A stretch of 64,000 bases of DNA from Morchella semilibera (GCA_009192285.1 WBVU01000017.1:558001-622000), one strand, 5' to 3'; positions 11,439 to 22,231 are shown, counted from the stretch's first letter. Notes: generated by a model not told the origin, from the letters alone. Program-made: numbers and translations.

Positions 11439-11597
11439 CATCAGCAAACTCAACTTGTGACTGGAGTCTCCCAACAGTCTCCCAACAGTCTCCCAACAGT
11501 CTCCCAGGTCTCCTGAGAGTCTCCTGAGACTCCTACATATTTTTTGAGTCTCCTAAGGCTCAGGAGACATCAGGAGACAAATGAAGTTTTGCTGATG
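11439..11597. mobile_element. MITE, CATCAGCAA family (internal repeat expansion)
   Basis: Ends are CATCAGCAA and TTGCTGATG. At 159 bp it is about 20 bp longer than the standard 137-bp copies because AGTCTCCCAAC is present in tandem (about 11465-11500). It lies just upstream of the DUF3716-like gene 2 and may have removed that gene's original start. Confidence 0.85.
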
Positions 11598-11634
11598 AAC
11601 CTGCTAAGACTCTGCCACGCGAAGCCGCACCGCC

Positions 11635-12209
11635 GTGTCAAGCCTTGCCGAGTCCGATGAGTCAGCTGGCCCCTCCCTACCAGTTAAATCCTATAACCTA
11701 CAGGTAATTGAGGCTATGGTTGAGAATAACATTTTCACTACTAATAACTTTAAAAGATTATTGGTATTAAATAAGATTAATGAGGTATTGTTTAGGGGGG
11801 AGAAGAATTTTAACCTTCAGAGGCCAGTTAATATTCAGGCTATTTTGGGTTGCTCTAGGGGTAAAGCTCAGTGGTATAAGTGTGAATCATATGAGGAGGG
11901 TAATGGACTCTTTGATACATGTATTATTGTGGAGGGGTTTTTTCAAGGCAGTTGCACCAACTGTGACTATAGAAGCAAGGGTGTAAGTGTAGTTTACGCC
12001 CTACGCCAGGGGTAAAGTGTGGCGGAAGGAGAGTTAGTAAGGTGCAAGATGATGAGGAGCCTGTTGGTAGAAGTGCAGAAGGTGTAAAAAGAAAGTGTTT
12101 GAGATTAGGAGAGAAATTTGCTAGGATTGCTGAATTTGATAAGCAAATCAGTCTGTTGATGAAGTTGAGAGCTGAGGTTATGGAGGGGATTGCTGAGGAA
12201 ATGGAGTAA
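11635..12209 (+). pseudogene. DUF3716-like gene, second copy (Helitron 2)
   Basis: Paralogue of the gene at 6168-6972. The frame 11635-11980 contains RPVNIQAILGCSRG, a degraded first CxxC (CESY), GLFDTC and GSCTNC. A single-base change near 11981 shifts the frame; in the next frame CKCSLRP restores the final cysteine of the domain and reading continues without a stop to TAA at 12207-12209 through KRKCL and an acidic, coiled-coil-like tail matching gene 1. No intron is needed here. There is no credible ATG: the frame opens with GTG just after a MITE. The Helitron 2 helicase pieces lie downstream on the opposite strand, the same relative layout as in Helitron 1. Confidence 0.65.
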
Positions 12210-12375
12210 ATGTATGTAAATAGTTTACATTGGTATTGGAGTTGATTACACTTTCTACTTTATAATTTGCACCTGCTACGCTGAGTACCAATACTTGACG
12301 ATTGGTCTACGCTGGCGTAAATGTAAAAATGATTATAGATTAAGTGTAGTTTTGACTTTATATATTTAAAGTTAT

Positions 12376-12719
12376 TGTTCCGGCATCTTGGCATTAGTCC
12401 CGAGGGTTCGGTAGTCGAAGTGTTGTTATGATTGTTAAGGTATTGCTAAGCGAGGAAGGGGTGTGTAACGAAGTAACCCGACGCAAAGTAGAAGATGACA
12501 ATGATGACGCAGAAGGACTTGAGGAGCACAGCCCATACGACGAGGAGACCGACGAGGACAGGGACAATACCGGGCAGGCACAAGCACAAGGACCGGCAAA
12601 GGCAAAGGCAAAGGCAAGGGCACAAGAACGCAGAGTAGAGAGAGTAAGGGCCGGATAGACCTCAATGAGAATGATGAGAGGTACTATAGTTGTTCCTCTT
12701 CAGAAGACAGAGTTTTTTA
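12376..12719. mobile_element. Family A LTR fragments joined head to head
   Basis: The first about 90 bp of a plus-strand family A LTR (from 12376) run directly into the inverted 3' end of another copy (12465-12719; GAAGTAACCCGACGC and onward). The second fragment is cut at 12720 by a MITE. Open frames here are translations of GC-rich LTR repeats, not genes. Confidence 0.7.
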
Positions 12720-12820
12720 CATCAGCAAACTCAACTTGTGACTGGAGTCTCCCAACAGTCTTCCGTGTCTCCTGAGAGTTTCCTGAGAACCCTGGATATT
12801 TTTTGAGTCTCATGAGACTC
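12720..12820. mobile_element. MITE, CATCAGCAA family (truncated by LTR)
   Basis: Starts with CATCAGCAAACTC and stops at 12820 where a family A LTR begins. The remaining about 35 bp are missing. Confidence 0.8.
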
Positions 12821-13450
12821 TGTCCCGGCGTCTTGGCATTTGTCCTGACAGTTCGGTAGGCGATGCACGGTTGTGGTTGTTAGGGTAATGTTAGGCGAGA
12901 GTGGGGAGTGCGAGGTGGAGGTTGTCGTCATTGGGTTCTGGGAGGTTCGATGGCGTGATGGATTGGTAATGTAGAATAGCGAAGATGGTGGGGAGGATTA
13001 CGAGGTGTGGTAGCGACGGGTTTCTATGAGGTTCTATGAGCAAAAGTGTGAGTCATAGCGGACTAGTGGAGGAGGTGTGTTAAATAGCGGGGATAGATGT
13101 TTTCCTTAGTTCTTTCTTTCTTTTCTCTCTGTCTCGTCTTCCTGTTATCTCAGTACATAGGAATCCACTCCTATTCTCAAACCATAGCTCCACGTACCCA
13201 AGATCCTGTCCTCTAAAGAGGAAAACCATAGTACCTCTCATCGTTCCCGTTGAGGTCCATTCGGTCCTCACTCCCCCTACCCTGTGCTCTTGTGTCCTTG
13301 CCCTTACCTTTGCCTTCGCCGGTGCCTGTGCTTGTGCCTGCCGGTGTCACCTTTGTCTTCGTCGTTCTCCTCGTCGCTTAGGCTGTGCTCCTCGGGTTCT
13401 TCTGCGTCATCATTGTCATCTTCTTCTTTGCGTCAGGTTACTCCGTCACA
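12821..13450 (+). mobile_element. Solo LTR, family A
   Basis: Complete 630-bp copy from TGTCCCGGCG to ACTCCGTCACA. Flanking pentamers (GACTC left, TAATC right) do not match, suggesting rearrangement after insertion. Contains the family's CTTTG/CTTGC-rich 3' segment. Confidence 0.85.
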
Positions 13451-13504
13451 TAATCCAACCCTGCTGCTATCATGTTGTTACCTTCTGTACGCCCCCAATC
13501 ATAG

Positions 13505-14990
13505 GTGTAAGGAGGCAGGTTAAAGTCCGAGAGTGTTTTACCAGAATCAGCCAAAATCTGGGAGATGAGATAGAGGCCATAATCTAGATGTGGATCTTGT
13601 AGTCTATCTGGAATAAGTAGCGCTTCATGACGCTCAAGCGCATGAGAAAGATCATCACATATGTTGGTTCAAAAGTGTTGCCAAATGTGTATTAAGATCT
13701 GTTACATCACCAAAAAGGAGTGTAGTCGCAAATAGGGTTCTGGGAGAGGTACCACACAAAAATACTGACGGTTCTGTAAAATATTGTAGCCACTCTTGAT
13801 CATCCTCCAATAATCCAAGTGCAAAACATGCACCTTTAAAGGTTGAGTGTAAAAGTCCTTCCACCATGTGTAAATGTTCAAATGACGTTGCATCTTTGAC
13901 AATAGTGAGTAGCAGGCGTAAGTAATATTTTTCACCCATTATAGTATTGCAATGATAGATTCTACCAATTGCAACACCCTTTTTCTTAGGTGACTATTTT
14001 CGCGCTTGCTGATTGTGTAGGTGGGGAACTCCTGATAAAGATACTGTCTGCTGTCGGTATTAAGTGTATTGTATTGAAAAAATACCATGAGGGTTCAGCG
14101 CGCTGATTCCATTCTCTGCACCAGTTCCTCTGCGCTTACATCATTGCGAAAGTAAACTGGTTGTTCACATGGTAAGTCTATCGCTAGGTGTATAACTGCC
14201 GGTAGCTCCTCATGCATCCCATGTTCAAACAAACGCCAGGCTGCCTCTGTTGGGCCCCTGTAGATACCTTCACGCTTCATCTGCATCATCTCCAACATGA
14301 AGTGTAGTGCAAACTGATCCCTTGTAAATATATTTATGAATATATTTTACGAACGCTCATCTGCAGTATATTTTACCGATGTAAACGTGAGTGCAGAGTT
14401 GTATTCACGAATATTTGCGCAAAATCTCCTTGCAACAGTATCCAAGGGCTCAAGCAAGTACTGCAAATAAGGTGGTGATGCTTGTAAGAGGTTAAAATAT
14501 ACATCTCCTTTTTTGCAGCAAATCTCAAAGCGTAATGTATTCAAAGAGCTAGCGGAAATACGTTCACAATGCGTTGTAAGAGGTTCAAACTACAGACATT
14601 CTTCCCAGCTCAAGGGGAGCCCAACATAAGTGGGATGAGATGAAAGCAATTGGCTGTATCTGTACAGAAACTCTTACAGCCCGGTAGCGAACCTATTACA
14701 CTTCGTTTAAATCTAGGACTACTTCTATCTGAATCAATAAGTGTAAATCACCTCTGTAGGATTTTTTTGCTCTTGCAAACGTCTTGCTCTTGCTCACACA
14801 TGCCACCGCTCACGCGCAAGTATTTATTACATATTCTGCAATTGGCCTAAATAAGTTGCATTGAGCTTGCACCAACTTTGCCATTCACCAGACATTGCTG
14901 AAAGGATTTACGCAAGTTACCCTAGCAATCTCTAGCGTAATCCTAAGTTGACTTCTCTCTCTTGTAGGTAATGCATTTGATTGATATTGT
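13505..14990 (-). pseudogene. Helitron 2 Rep/helicase remnant
   Basis: Minus-strand fragments collinear with Helitron 1. 14544-14347 matches the N-terminal region (CCKKGDV, SPPYLQYLLEPLDTVARRF), 14298-14095 matches the segment after the tyrosine motif (GPTEAAWRLFEHGMHEE), and 13939-13655 matches the part upstream of the helicase (MGEKYYLRLLLTIVKDATSFEHL). The Rep catalytic core between the first two blocks is deleted and the helicase domain is absent. The divergence indicates a separate family from Helitron 1. The sequence is rich in GTGTAA/GCGTAA words. No Helitron end was identified. Confidence 0.85.
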
Positions 14991-15013
14991 TTTGAGCAGA
15001 ATGGATAACCTAA

Positions 15014-15651
15014 TATTCCGGCATCTTGGCATCGGTCCCGGTGGTTTGGTAGTTGCAGCGCTGTTGCAACGGATGGAGTTAGGTTAAGTGAGGATGGGGT
15101 GTGCGAAGGGGAGGTTGTCGTCATTAAGTTTCATAAGGTTCTATGGCGTGATGGATTGGTAATAGGAATTAACGAGATAGTGGGGAGAAATACGAAGTAT
15201 GGTTGCGATGGATTTCCATGAGGTTCTATGAGTAAATGTGTGAGTCATACCGGACTGGTGGGGGGAAAGTGTTAAATAGCGGAGATAGAAGCTTTCCTTA
15301 GTTCTTTATTTCTTTTCTCTCTGTCTCGTCTTCCTGTTATCTCGGTACATAGGAATCTACTCCTATCCTCAAACCACAGCCCCTCGTACCTAAAGACCCT
15401 GTCCTCTAAAAACTTGAAGAGTAAAACTATAGTACCTCTCATCGTTCTCATTGAGGTCCATCTGGTTCTCACCCTCTCTGCTTTGTGCTCTTGTGCTCTT
15501 GCTCTTGCCTTTGCCTTCGCCGGTGCCTGTGCTTGTGCCTGCCGGGGTTACCGTTGTCTTCGTCGGTCTCCTCGTCGCTTAGGCTGTGCACCTCGGGGCC
15601 TTCTGCGTCATCATTGTCATCTTCTTCTTTGTGTCGGATTACTCCGTCACA
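15014..15651 (+). mobile_element. Solo LTR, family A
   Basis: About 638 bp, ending ACTCCGTCACA at 15651. The first bases are diverged (TATTCCGGCATC for TGTCCCGGCGTC). No matching target duplication. Confidence 0.75.
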
Positions 15652-15741
15652 GTAGTGATGGTAAGTTGTTCCCCTACCCTCCCCCCTGTTCTTTTTTTTG
15701 ATTTTGATGGGGCATGCTTACTAAGTGGACTCCTGTCACCT

Positions 15742-16360
15742 TGTCCCGGCGTCTTGGCATCGGTCCCGAAGGTTCGGTGGTCGAATCAATGTTGTGGTTG
15801 TTTGGGTTATGTTAAGTGAGGAGGAGGTATGCTGGGGGGGGTGTCGTTATTGGGTTCTAGGAGGTTCGATGGCGTGATTGATTGGTAATGTAAATAGCGG
15901 AGATGGTGGGGAGGAATACGAGGTGTGGTAGCGATGGGTTTCCATAAGGTTCTATGAGCCAAAGTGTGAGTCATAGCGGACTGGTGGAGGAGACGTGTTA
16001 AATAGCGGGGATAGAGGTTTTCCTTAGTTCTTTCTTTCTTTTCTCAGGCTCTCTGTCTCGTCTTCCTGTTATCTCGGTACATAGGAATCTACTAATATCC
16101 AGCCATAGCTTCTTGTACTCCAGACTTTGTACTCTCGAAAGAAGAAATCCATAGTACCTCTCATTGTTCCCATTGAGGTCCATTCGGTCCTCACTCTCCC
16201 TGCCCTGTGCCCTTGTGCCTTTGCCCTTGCCTTTGCCTTTGCCGGTGCCTGTGCTTGTGCCTGCCCGGTGTTGCCTTTGTCTTCGTCGGTCTCCTCATTG
16301 TCCAGGCTTTGCTCCTCGGGTCCTTCTGCGTCATCATTGTCATCTTCTTCTTTGCGTCGA
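15742..16360 (+). mobile_element. LTR, family A, 3' truncated
   Basis: Begins TGTCCCGGCG at 15742 and follows the family to TTTGCGTCG near 16360, where the last about 15 bp are replaced by unrelated sequence. Confidence 0.75.
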
Positions 16361-16803
16361 GTTGGGGTCTATGAGCCTCAGTCTCGGCGGTAGCAAAGTA
16401 GTACTGTGAGATCCAGCTAGTGGTCTGACATAGATTCAGCGGCAAAGCAACGAAATTTGACCCCTCAATTGCGCAAACTTACAGCTTTCTCATTTCTTGT
16501 CCAATTGTAATGAATTATAGGCCGTTCAGAAGCTAGAATCAAGCTCTACTTCTATACAAAAGGCCATTTCCCGTGTACAGGTAAGTGTGGCGATGATCTC
16601 AATTTCAGATAGGGTGATAACCGGTAATCTCATAGGAATATGGAAGCAATTGAACTACTCTTTCAACAGTTTATAGAGGGGATTGAAGCGCTGGAGCACC
16701 TTGCCAATCTTATACAGCATGATAATACTAGGTGGAGAGGTCAACAAAGAGATAGTGGTTGTATCAATTTATAGAGTATAGAAGGCGATACATGATTGAC
16801 ATA

Positions 16804-16864
16804 CATCAGCAAGCTTAACGATTTGTGACTAGAGTCTCCTGAGACTTGAAAAATCTTGCTGATA
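16804..16864. mobile_element. MITE, CATCAGCAA family (61-bp mini copy)
   Basis: CATCAGCAAG at the left and CTTGCTGATA at the right, flanked by TA on both sides. Internally deleted relative to 137-bp copies. Confidence 0.75.
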
Positions 16865-17170
16865 TATTTCCGGCTAGTACAATGTATATACACTTTCACT
16901 CAAGCCTATTGTTCAGGTTATTAGATTTACAAAGGAAGAGGTATATCGACTTGCCTTCTATTTACAAATTCCCGATGTCATAAAATGTGATAATGATATT
17001 ATTGAGGACAGAATTACAGCTTTTTGTATGCTTTTGGCTCGGTTTTCCTGGCCTAATAGGCTCTTCGACTTTCACTTAAAGTTTGGCTGAATAGCAAAAA
17101 GGTTTTCCCGTACAGTCAACACATTAACAGTGTTTCTACACGATAAATGAAAGCATTTGTTGGTGTTCAA

Positions 17171-17307
17171 CATCAGCAAGACTTCATTTGTCTCCTGATG
17201 TCTCCTGAGCCTCAGGAGACTCAAAAAATATCCAGGAGTCTCAAGAGACTCTCAGGAGGCCCGGGAGACTGTTGGGAGACTCCAGTCACAAGTTGAGTTT
17301 GCTGATG
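17171..17307. mobile_element. MITE, CATCAGCAA family, in transposase
   Basis: 137 bp, ends CATCAGCAAG and TTTGCTGATG, flanked by AA on both sides (17169-17170, 17308-17309). Confidence 0.9.
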
Positions 17308-17832
17308 AATACGGAGTGTCTTATACCGGCTAGACTAGTATTATATACCGACATTATACGAGGTAGAGGAGCTCCATTGCATACATGCTTTGGGTTTATT
17401 GATGGTACAATCAGGCATGTAGCACATCCTGCTCGGGGGCAAGAAGCAATCTACAATGGATGGAAACGAGTACATTGTTTAAAGTATCAGGCTATCGTAT
17501 GTCCTGATGGAATTATCTCACATTTATACGGACCAGTTGAGGGATAGCTTCATGATTTAACAGTCTATAACGAGAGTGGTCTTTCAGAAATCCTGGAACT
17601 GTATGCAAATGCGCCTGACGGTACACCACTTCAAGTATATGGTGATCCAGCATATATAGGAGCACTCAGTGACCATCTAATCACATCTTTCCGAGGTGCA
17701 GCACTTGACCAACAAGAGATTGGAATAAAGTGATGTCAAAACTTCGTATCATTGAATGGAGTTTTAAAGAAGTACTACTGCGATCACCATTTTTGGATTC
17801 CCCTAGATTTCAGTGTATATTGCGTTCTCCTG

Positions 17833-19013
17833 TCAGTCTTCAATACCTAGTAGCAGTAATCTTACATAACGCTCATATCTGTTTACACCATCCCCAAATT
17901 CCCCAGCACTCCGCAAGAGAAAACCTGATCGACCCAGCTGAAGGGGAGGAAGCACCGGAACTGCCACCACCACCCACCCCCGAGGAGTATTTTCATGCAT
18001 CCGATCACCCTGCGTGACTCTTTGTATCCAGTTTCGAATCATATCATTTGTTGACTTCTGAGAACGTATCAAATCCCGCATATCCTCATGCAACTTTTCA
18101 TCCGAACTTCTTTTCTTTTGAATCTCTATCTCTATATCAGTTGCTTTTTCTTTTAACCCCCTTACGATCTCGTCAATCTGATTTACAATGAGGTTTTTTG
18201 GTGCCCGGGAGCCTGAAGAGATAGAAGAATCCCCTGCAATGGAAAGCAAGTCTTTTTTGAGAACCCTCGAGGACTCTCTTATTATCTTTCCCTTTTCCGT
18301 TTTCTCAGCCAATTTTTCCTTTGCAGCTTGCTTCATATCCGAACTGGTCGAGATGGAGTCGTAGAGTATCATGATTTCTGATAAGTTTTCTATGTATTCG
18401 GTAGTCTATTCATCGATCCCAATTTTCTGTCTTGACTGTGAAGTCTCGCTTTACCCATTGTTAATTAGTAAAAAACTCTTATTTATTATCTCAAACAAAT
18501 ATAGTATATTATACTCTGTGTTGCGCAATCAATCTGTCCATCCTGTCAATACAAGAAGCCCAAGTACGATCGATACCAACAAGTTTTCTCAAATTTTCTG
18601 AGACCGTTCTCCATCGCTCTTCTTTTTTCCCAACCTTATTAGTTATAAGATTATCAGCGACATCAGCAAACTCAACTTATGACTGCAGTCTCCCAACAGT
18701 CTCTTAAGTCTCCTGAGAACCTCCTGAGACTTCTGGGGGTCTTTTGGGTCTCCTGAGGCTCAGGAGACATTAGGAGACAAATAAAGTCTTGCTGATGGAG
18801 CACCTGAATAGCAAGTGCTCTATCTTCCCACTCAGCCCAAGCAGCACCTCTCAGCCTTTTATTTGGTCTTTCCATTTCTGAATCGCTAGCTGATAATTCA
18901 GAATTAAGGCCTCCCTGGTTCCTAACAATACCACTGGTAGTATTCCCCGACTTTTTGTGCTCCTGCTCAAGAAGCTCCAACAAGCCCGCACTCAGTTCTG
19001 TTCTAGTAGACAT
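17833..19013 (-). pseudogene. Myb/SANT-like Harbinger partner, split by MITE
   Basis: Likely DNA-binding partner of the Harbinger transposase. Starts at ATG 19013 (MSTRTELSAGLLELLEQ). A trihelix/Myb-like region spans AWAEWEDRALAIQVL, then after the MITE (18661-18797) KKEERWRTVSENLRKL and DRTWASCIDRMDRL, with tryptophans in SANT-like spacing. Deleting the MITE and one GA duplication gives an uninterrupted join (QVL-ADN). A 109-bp intron (18514-18406; donor GTATAA, acceptor AATAG) then joins to TTEYIENLSEIM and a Lys/Glu-rich helical C-terminus ending at 17833. Apart from the MITE it appears intact. Identification rests on the tryptophan pattern and location beside the transposase. Confidence 0.65.
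18661..18797. mobile_element. MITE, CATCAGCAA family, in Myb-like gene
   Basis: 137 bp, perfect CATCAGCAA/TTGCTGATG ends, flanked by GA on both sides. The boundaries are not GT..AG, so it is not a simple intron on the gene strand. Confidence 0.92.
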
Positions 19014-19029
19014 TAAGCTCGGCGGCTCG

Positions 19030-19215
19030 GCATTTCACTTCACTGTTTGTTCCGTTTTTGATTCGTTTCGTTGTTTCGTTCCGATACTGTTTCGTTCTGA
19101 TGTTGTTTCATTCTAAACCTATTTTGTTTGGTCGATGTTTTGATGTTTCGTTCCAATGTTGTTTTGTTTTACACCTGTTTCGTTCCGCCGATGTTTCGGT
19201 ATTTCGTTTAATTTG
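19030..19215. repeat. GTTTCGTT-rich subterminal repeats
   Basis: Many imperfect copies of GTTTCGTTCCGATG in one orientation, just upstream of the Myb-like gene. Probably subterminal repeats of the Harbinger element or a shared promoter. The element's own terminal repeats were not resolved. Confidence 0.6.
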
Positions 19216-19383
19216 AAGCTCTATTATAAATTAGCAAGAGTTTACAATTGATTTTTAGATGGCATGCCTTTGAAGAGCTGTGAGATATATGATGATAGGG
19301 ACTGTGGTGAGGAACTGTGGGGAAGAGCCGTAGTTGTGAATTCATCCTCAGTTGATCTGGTGATGATGATGTAGCAGCTACAG

Positions 19384-21724
19384 TATCCCTTGGGCTGTCA
19401 GGCCTGCTCGAAATCATACACTAACGGGGTTTGGGGTAGGGTATAGACTAGTGAATATCAAATTGGAACTTGTGGGTACCGGACATAATGGCTAAGAGGA
19501 GCAAATATATAGTTTTATATTGATTCTAATTCAAGTTATGAAAGGAAGAAAAACAGGAATGACAGAGTGTAACATCACACTCTTTACACCCGCTTGATGT
19601 TGATGTGACTCTAACAGTTTGGTCACTCTTTCTTTTCCATCTACAATATAGACAACCTCTTCTTGTAGGCCGGCTCTCCATAGTATGAACTGAAGGCTTG
19701 GGGGAACACTTTGGTAGAGGACGAGAAAGTGAGGGGCGCTTGGTATGCTCGGCATTTCTCGGCGTTGATTGTCTTAGAGCCCTTCGTCCTTCAGAGAGTA
19801 GATTGCGTGCTACACTCAAGCGAAAGCATTTGTGGAAACTTTTTCTTCTCCGGAGAGGTGGATAAAGTGTGCAAATCATTTGATGTGCATTTACAAGAGC
19901 AATATCAAGAAGCCAAAAGAAATAAGGAAGCCAGTTACGGCGTATCTTTGGTTGAGTCAAATAATAGCTGCGCAGTTGGTCGGCAATATCAACACCACCC
20001 ATATTGAGATTATAGTCGTCAATGAAGGCAGGAATAGGTAGCAATTTCCTAGACTGTTGGCCAAAGATATCTCGTACTGCTGTGCTATTTGTGCTTGTAT
20101 CTTTTGGTTTCCGTCGCATTCGTAAAATTGACTGCTTAGAATCGTGGTAGGAGGACATGAATTTGACTGAACTATTATCCTGCCAGTGGTAGCAACAAAT
20201 ACCCTCGACAATTGCTCCGCTGAGATGACCCCATTGTAATAATTTCCTTGCTTTTTCTTTTTCAATCTTTAAAACATCTGGAAAACCTGGTGCATTTGTA
20301 CGTGCAGTACCAGCACCACCAATTCCAAAATGATCTCGTAAAGTTGTTAAAAGTGGAACACTAGTAAATAGGTTGTCCATCAATATTTCAAATCTTTTAT
20401 ACCCATATGGTAATGTTTTCGCAAGGTGGTAAACCGCAGAAGCCGTAGGTGAAAGATTATCAATAGTCGTAATTTCAGCTGTACCGATACCTTTTAATCC
20501 AGAGTAAAAGAGGAAGGAATAAGTGTATCTATGATCGGAAAGAGCCCACATTTTGTAGCCCTGCTTAATTGGTTTTTTCGGCATTTTAACTGTATGCTTT
20601 GTTCTTCCAAAAAACTCTATCATCATTTCATCAACTGATACTTTAGTACCAGGAGTGAAATAGTATTGAAATGAATTTCGTAATTGAGTTGATAGCGGTT
20701 CAACCTTCTTATACCATTCTTGATCGCTCAATGGTGATAAATTTGGATCGGAAACATGGAAATATCGCTTCAATTGTTGAAACCGAGTCATTCCGAGAAT
20801 GTGGGTTGCACAGGATATGTTATAATATCCTTTGGTATGGTCTGATAGATGATAGCGTACGCTCAAAATTTTCCGCTTCAATTTTGGGTTCTTTTTACCG
20901 CAGTGCCGCCAATGGTCATCAGAACAGGTAACACGGTTGATTCCCATATAGATCCATATACTCAACAAAATCTTTATTTCACCGGCACTACAGGGCCTCC
21001 ATCCTCGCTGTAACTTAAATGGATTGGATGAACTATATTGTTGTCTTTTTATTTCCGCATATTTGTTGGTATTTATTGCAAGTTCCTCAAATATTTCATC
21101 GGTAAAAAATAACTTGAACAGCGCTGGTGGGGAAGTTGCATCGGTATTTTTGACCTGTGCCGTATGTGGAGGAAAGTATGATTGAAAGGGCTCAAAGTCG
21201 GGTACTTCAGGTAAACCACAGTTCCTATCAACAGCGGGTAATAATGGTTCCCTTGTATTTTCCACTGGTTCCTCCTGTTCCCGTAGCAAATCCAATAGAC
21301 GAAGAATAGCACTAATATAATTTTAGTATCTAGCATTTATAAAATGTCTCGGCGCTTTCTCATTGCAATAGAAAGCTTCAATATACCTTTCTCTTTCAGA
21401 ACCGAGTGAAGTACCATTGGCAGATTCATCACTTCCTTCTGTCACTTCGCCACCATCACTCTCAATTGACCTTCTCTTTCTGCTAGGGCCCGATGGGGTG
21501 TGTCTAAATTCCAATTAGTTTTCGGAAAAAAAGCTCGGCACTGTCTCACATACCTTCTACTGAAAGGCTTCCTCTTTGATGGCATTGATAATTGTGTTGA
21601 GTACATATGCAGTTGAGTACGCTCTAGCCTGAGTATTTGGGTTGAGGTTGGGTATGACATAAGGGTCAATTAACCCGATATCGTTGGTGCACAATCTCGA
21701 ACCGGCCTGACAGCCCAAGGGATA
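19384..21724 (-). mobile_element. piggyBac-type element bounded by inverted repeats
   Basis: 43-bp inverted repeats at 19384-19426 and 21682-21724 agree at about 36 of 43 positions, with the outer 21 bp identical (TATCCCTTGGGCTGTCAGGCC). They flank the transposase gene closely; the gene starts only 22 bp inside the right repeat. The expected TTAA target duplication is not present at these edges, so they may be subterminal repeats or the site has mutated. Confidence 0.75.
19526..21660 (-). CDS. piggyBac-like transposase, three exons, intact
   Basis: Cut-and-paste transposase with RNase H-like fold. My splice model: exon 1 21660-21554 (ATG, MSYPTSTQILRLERT), intron 21553-21504 (GTATGT..CTAAT..TTTAG), exon 2 21503-21387, intron 21386-21312 (GTATAT..TACTAAAA..ATTAG), exon 3 21311-19526. 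Total 2010 bp, 669 residues, all junctions in phase. Within exon 3 the catalytic aspartates are in VSVDEMMIEFFGR, ILMDNLFTS and NMGGVDIADQ. The C-terminus has a cysteine cross-brace (CLYC, CKEC, CHSC) typical of piggyBac DNA-binding tails. No stop or frameshift is seen, so it may encode active protein. Exon 3 alone would give 589 residues from an internal ATG at 21295. Confidence 0.88.
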
Positions 21725-22231
21725 GTATCAACGCAAAGGGAAAGTAGTTCACAACCCTCACTAGTGCGGCAACCGGCTTTTGCACCCTGGATCGATCCAG
21801 CGCAAAGGCTGTATTAGATGCTGGGACATTCACAGCCTCAATGCCAGGATAAACATGAGCGGCGTTCAACATAGAATAGATACCGGGTATGGTTAGTTTT
21901 ATATTTCAATTCTGACTGACTGTCTAAGGAATAGGCAAGAAAGGGTTAGGGTGGCGCTAAAGATCCTAAAAAGAACAACTTAAAATATAACATCTATAAT
22001 GAACTACTTTGTTTTTCTAAAGAGAGAAATTGCTATTATGACCTGTAACTGAGTATATAATGCGTTGCAAATTATTTGGTGGTCTTGTGGCGGATCGTAC
22101 GTGTAGTATCAACCTACATGTATCAACCCAGGGTGATAATGGTTCCAAGGCCGGGTAACCTATGTTCTGCGTAAAGACTCGGAAAAATTTGTTTGTTCAA
22201 CAGTACTCTCTCTACTCACCACAATTTAACA
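21725..22231. other. Intergenic / DBP9 upstream region
   Basis: No gene recognised. This is the 5' flank of the DEAD-box helicase gene. No clear TATA box. Confidence 0.5.

Larger units (their letters stand above)
16640..18016 (+). pseudogene. PIF/Harbinger-like transposase, disabled
   Basis: DDE nuclease-type transposase. Starts at ATG 16640 (MEAIELLFQQ). Diagnostic pieces are FTKEEVYRLAFYLQIP (about 16930), GFIDGT (about 17393) with the following YNGWKRVHCLKYQ, then YGDPAYIG (about 17637) and RIIEWSF (about 17743), which supply the D, D and E. Lesions: MITE insertions at 16804-16864 and 17171-17307, a TGA at about 17142, a TAG at 17545-17547 and a frameshift near 17728. Removing the second MITE plus one copy of its 2-bp duplication restores a continuous frame across that site. 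The C-terminus overlaps the convergent Myb-like gene by about 180 bp. The pair forms the usual two-gene Harbinger layout. Confidence 0.8.

Noticed and set aside
12428-12665. Short Lys/Ala- or Pro/Leu-rich frames on both strands
   Set aside because: They translate the GGCAAA/CTTTGCC repeats of family A LTRs and recur identically in every copy.
15414-16445. Leu/Ala/Cys-rich membrane-like frames
   Set aside because: Translations of the CTTGTGCCTGCC segment of family A LTRs, not secreted or membrane proteins.
18661-18797. MITE acting as a spliced intron of the Myb-like gene
   Set aside because: Boundaries are CATCAG..GCTGATG with no GT..AG in the gene orientation.
21655-21690. AATTAACCC as the TTAA target site of the piggyBac element
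   Set aside because: There is no matching TTAA with inverted end on the other side, and the inverted repeat extends past this point to 21724.
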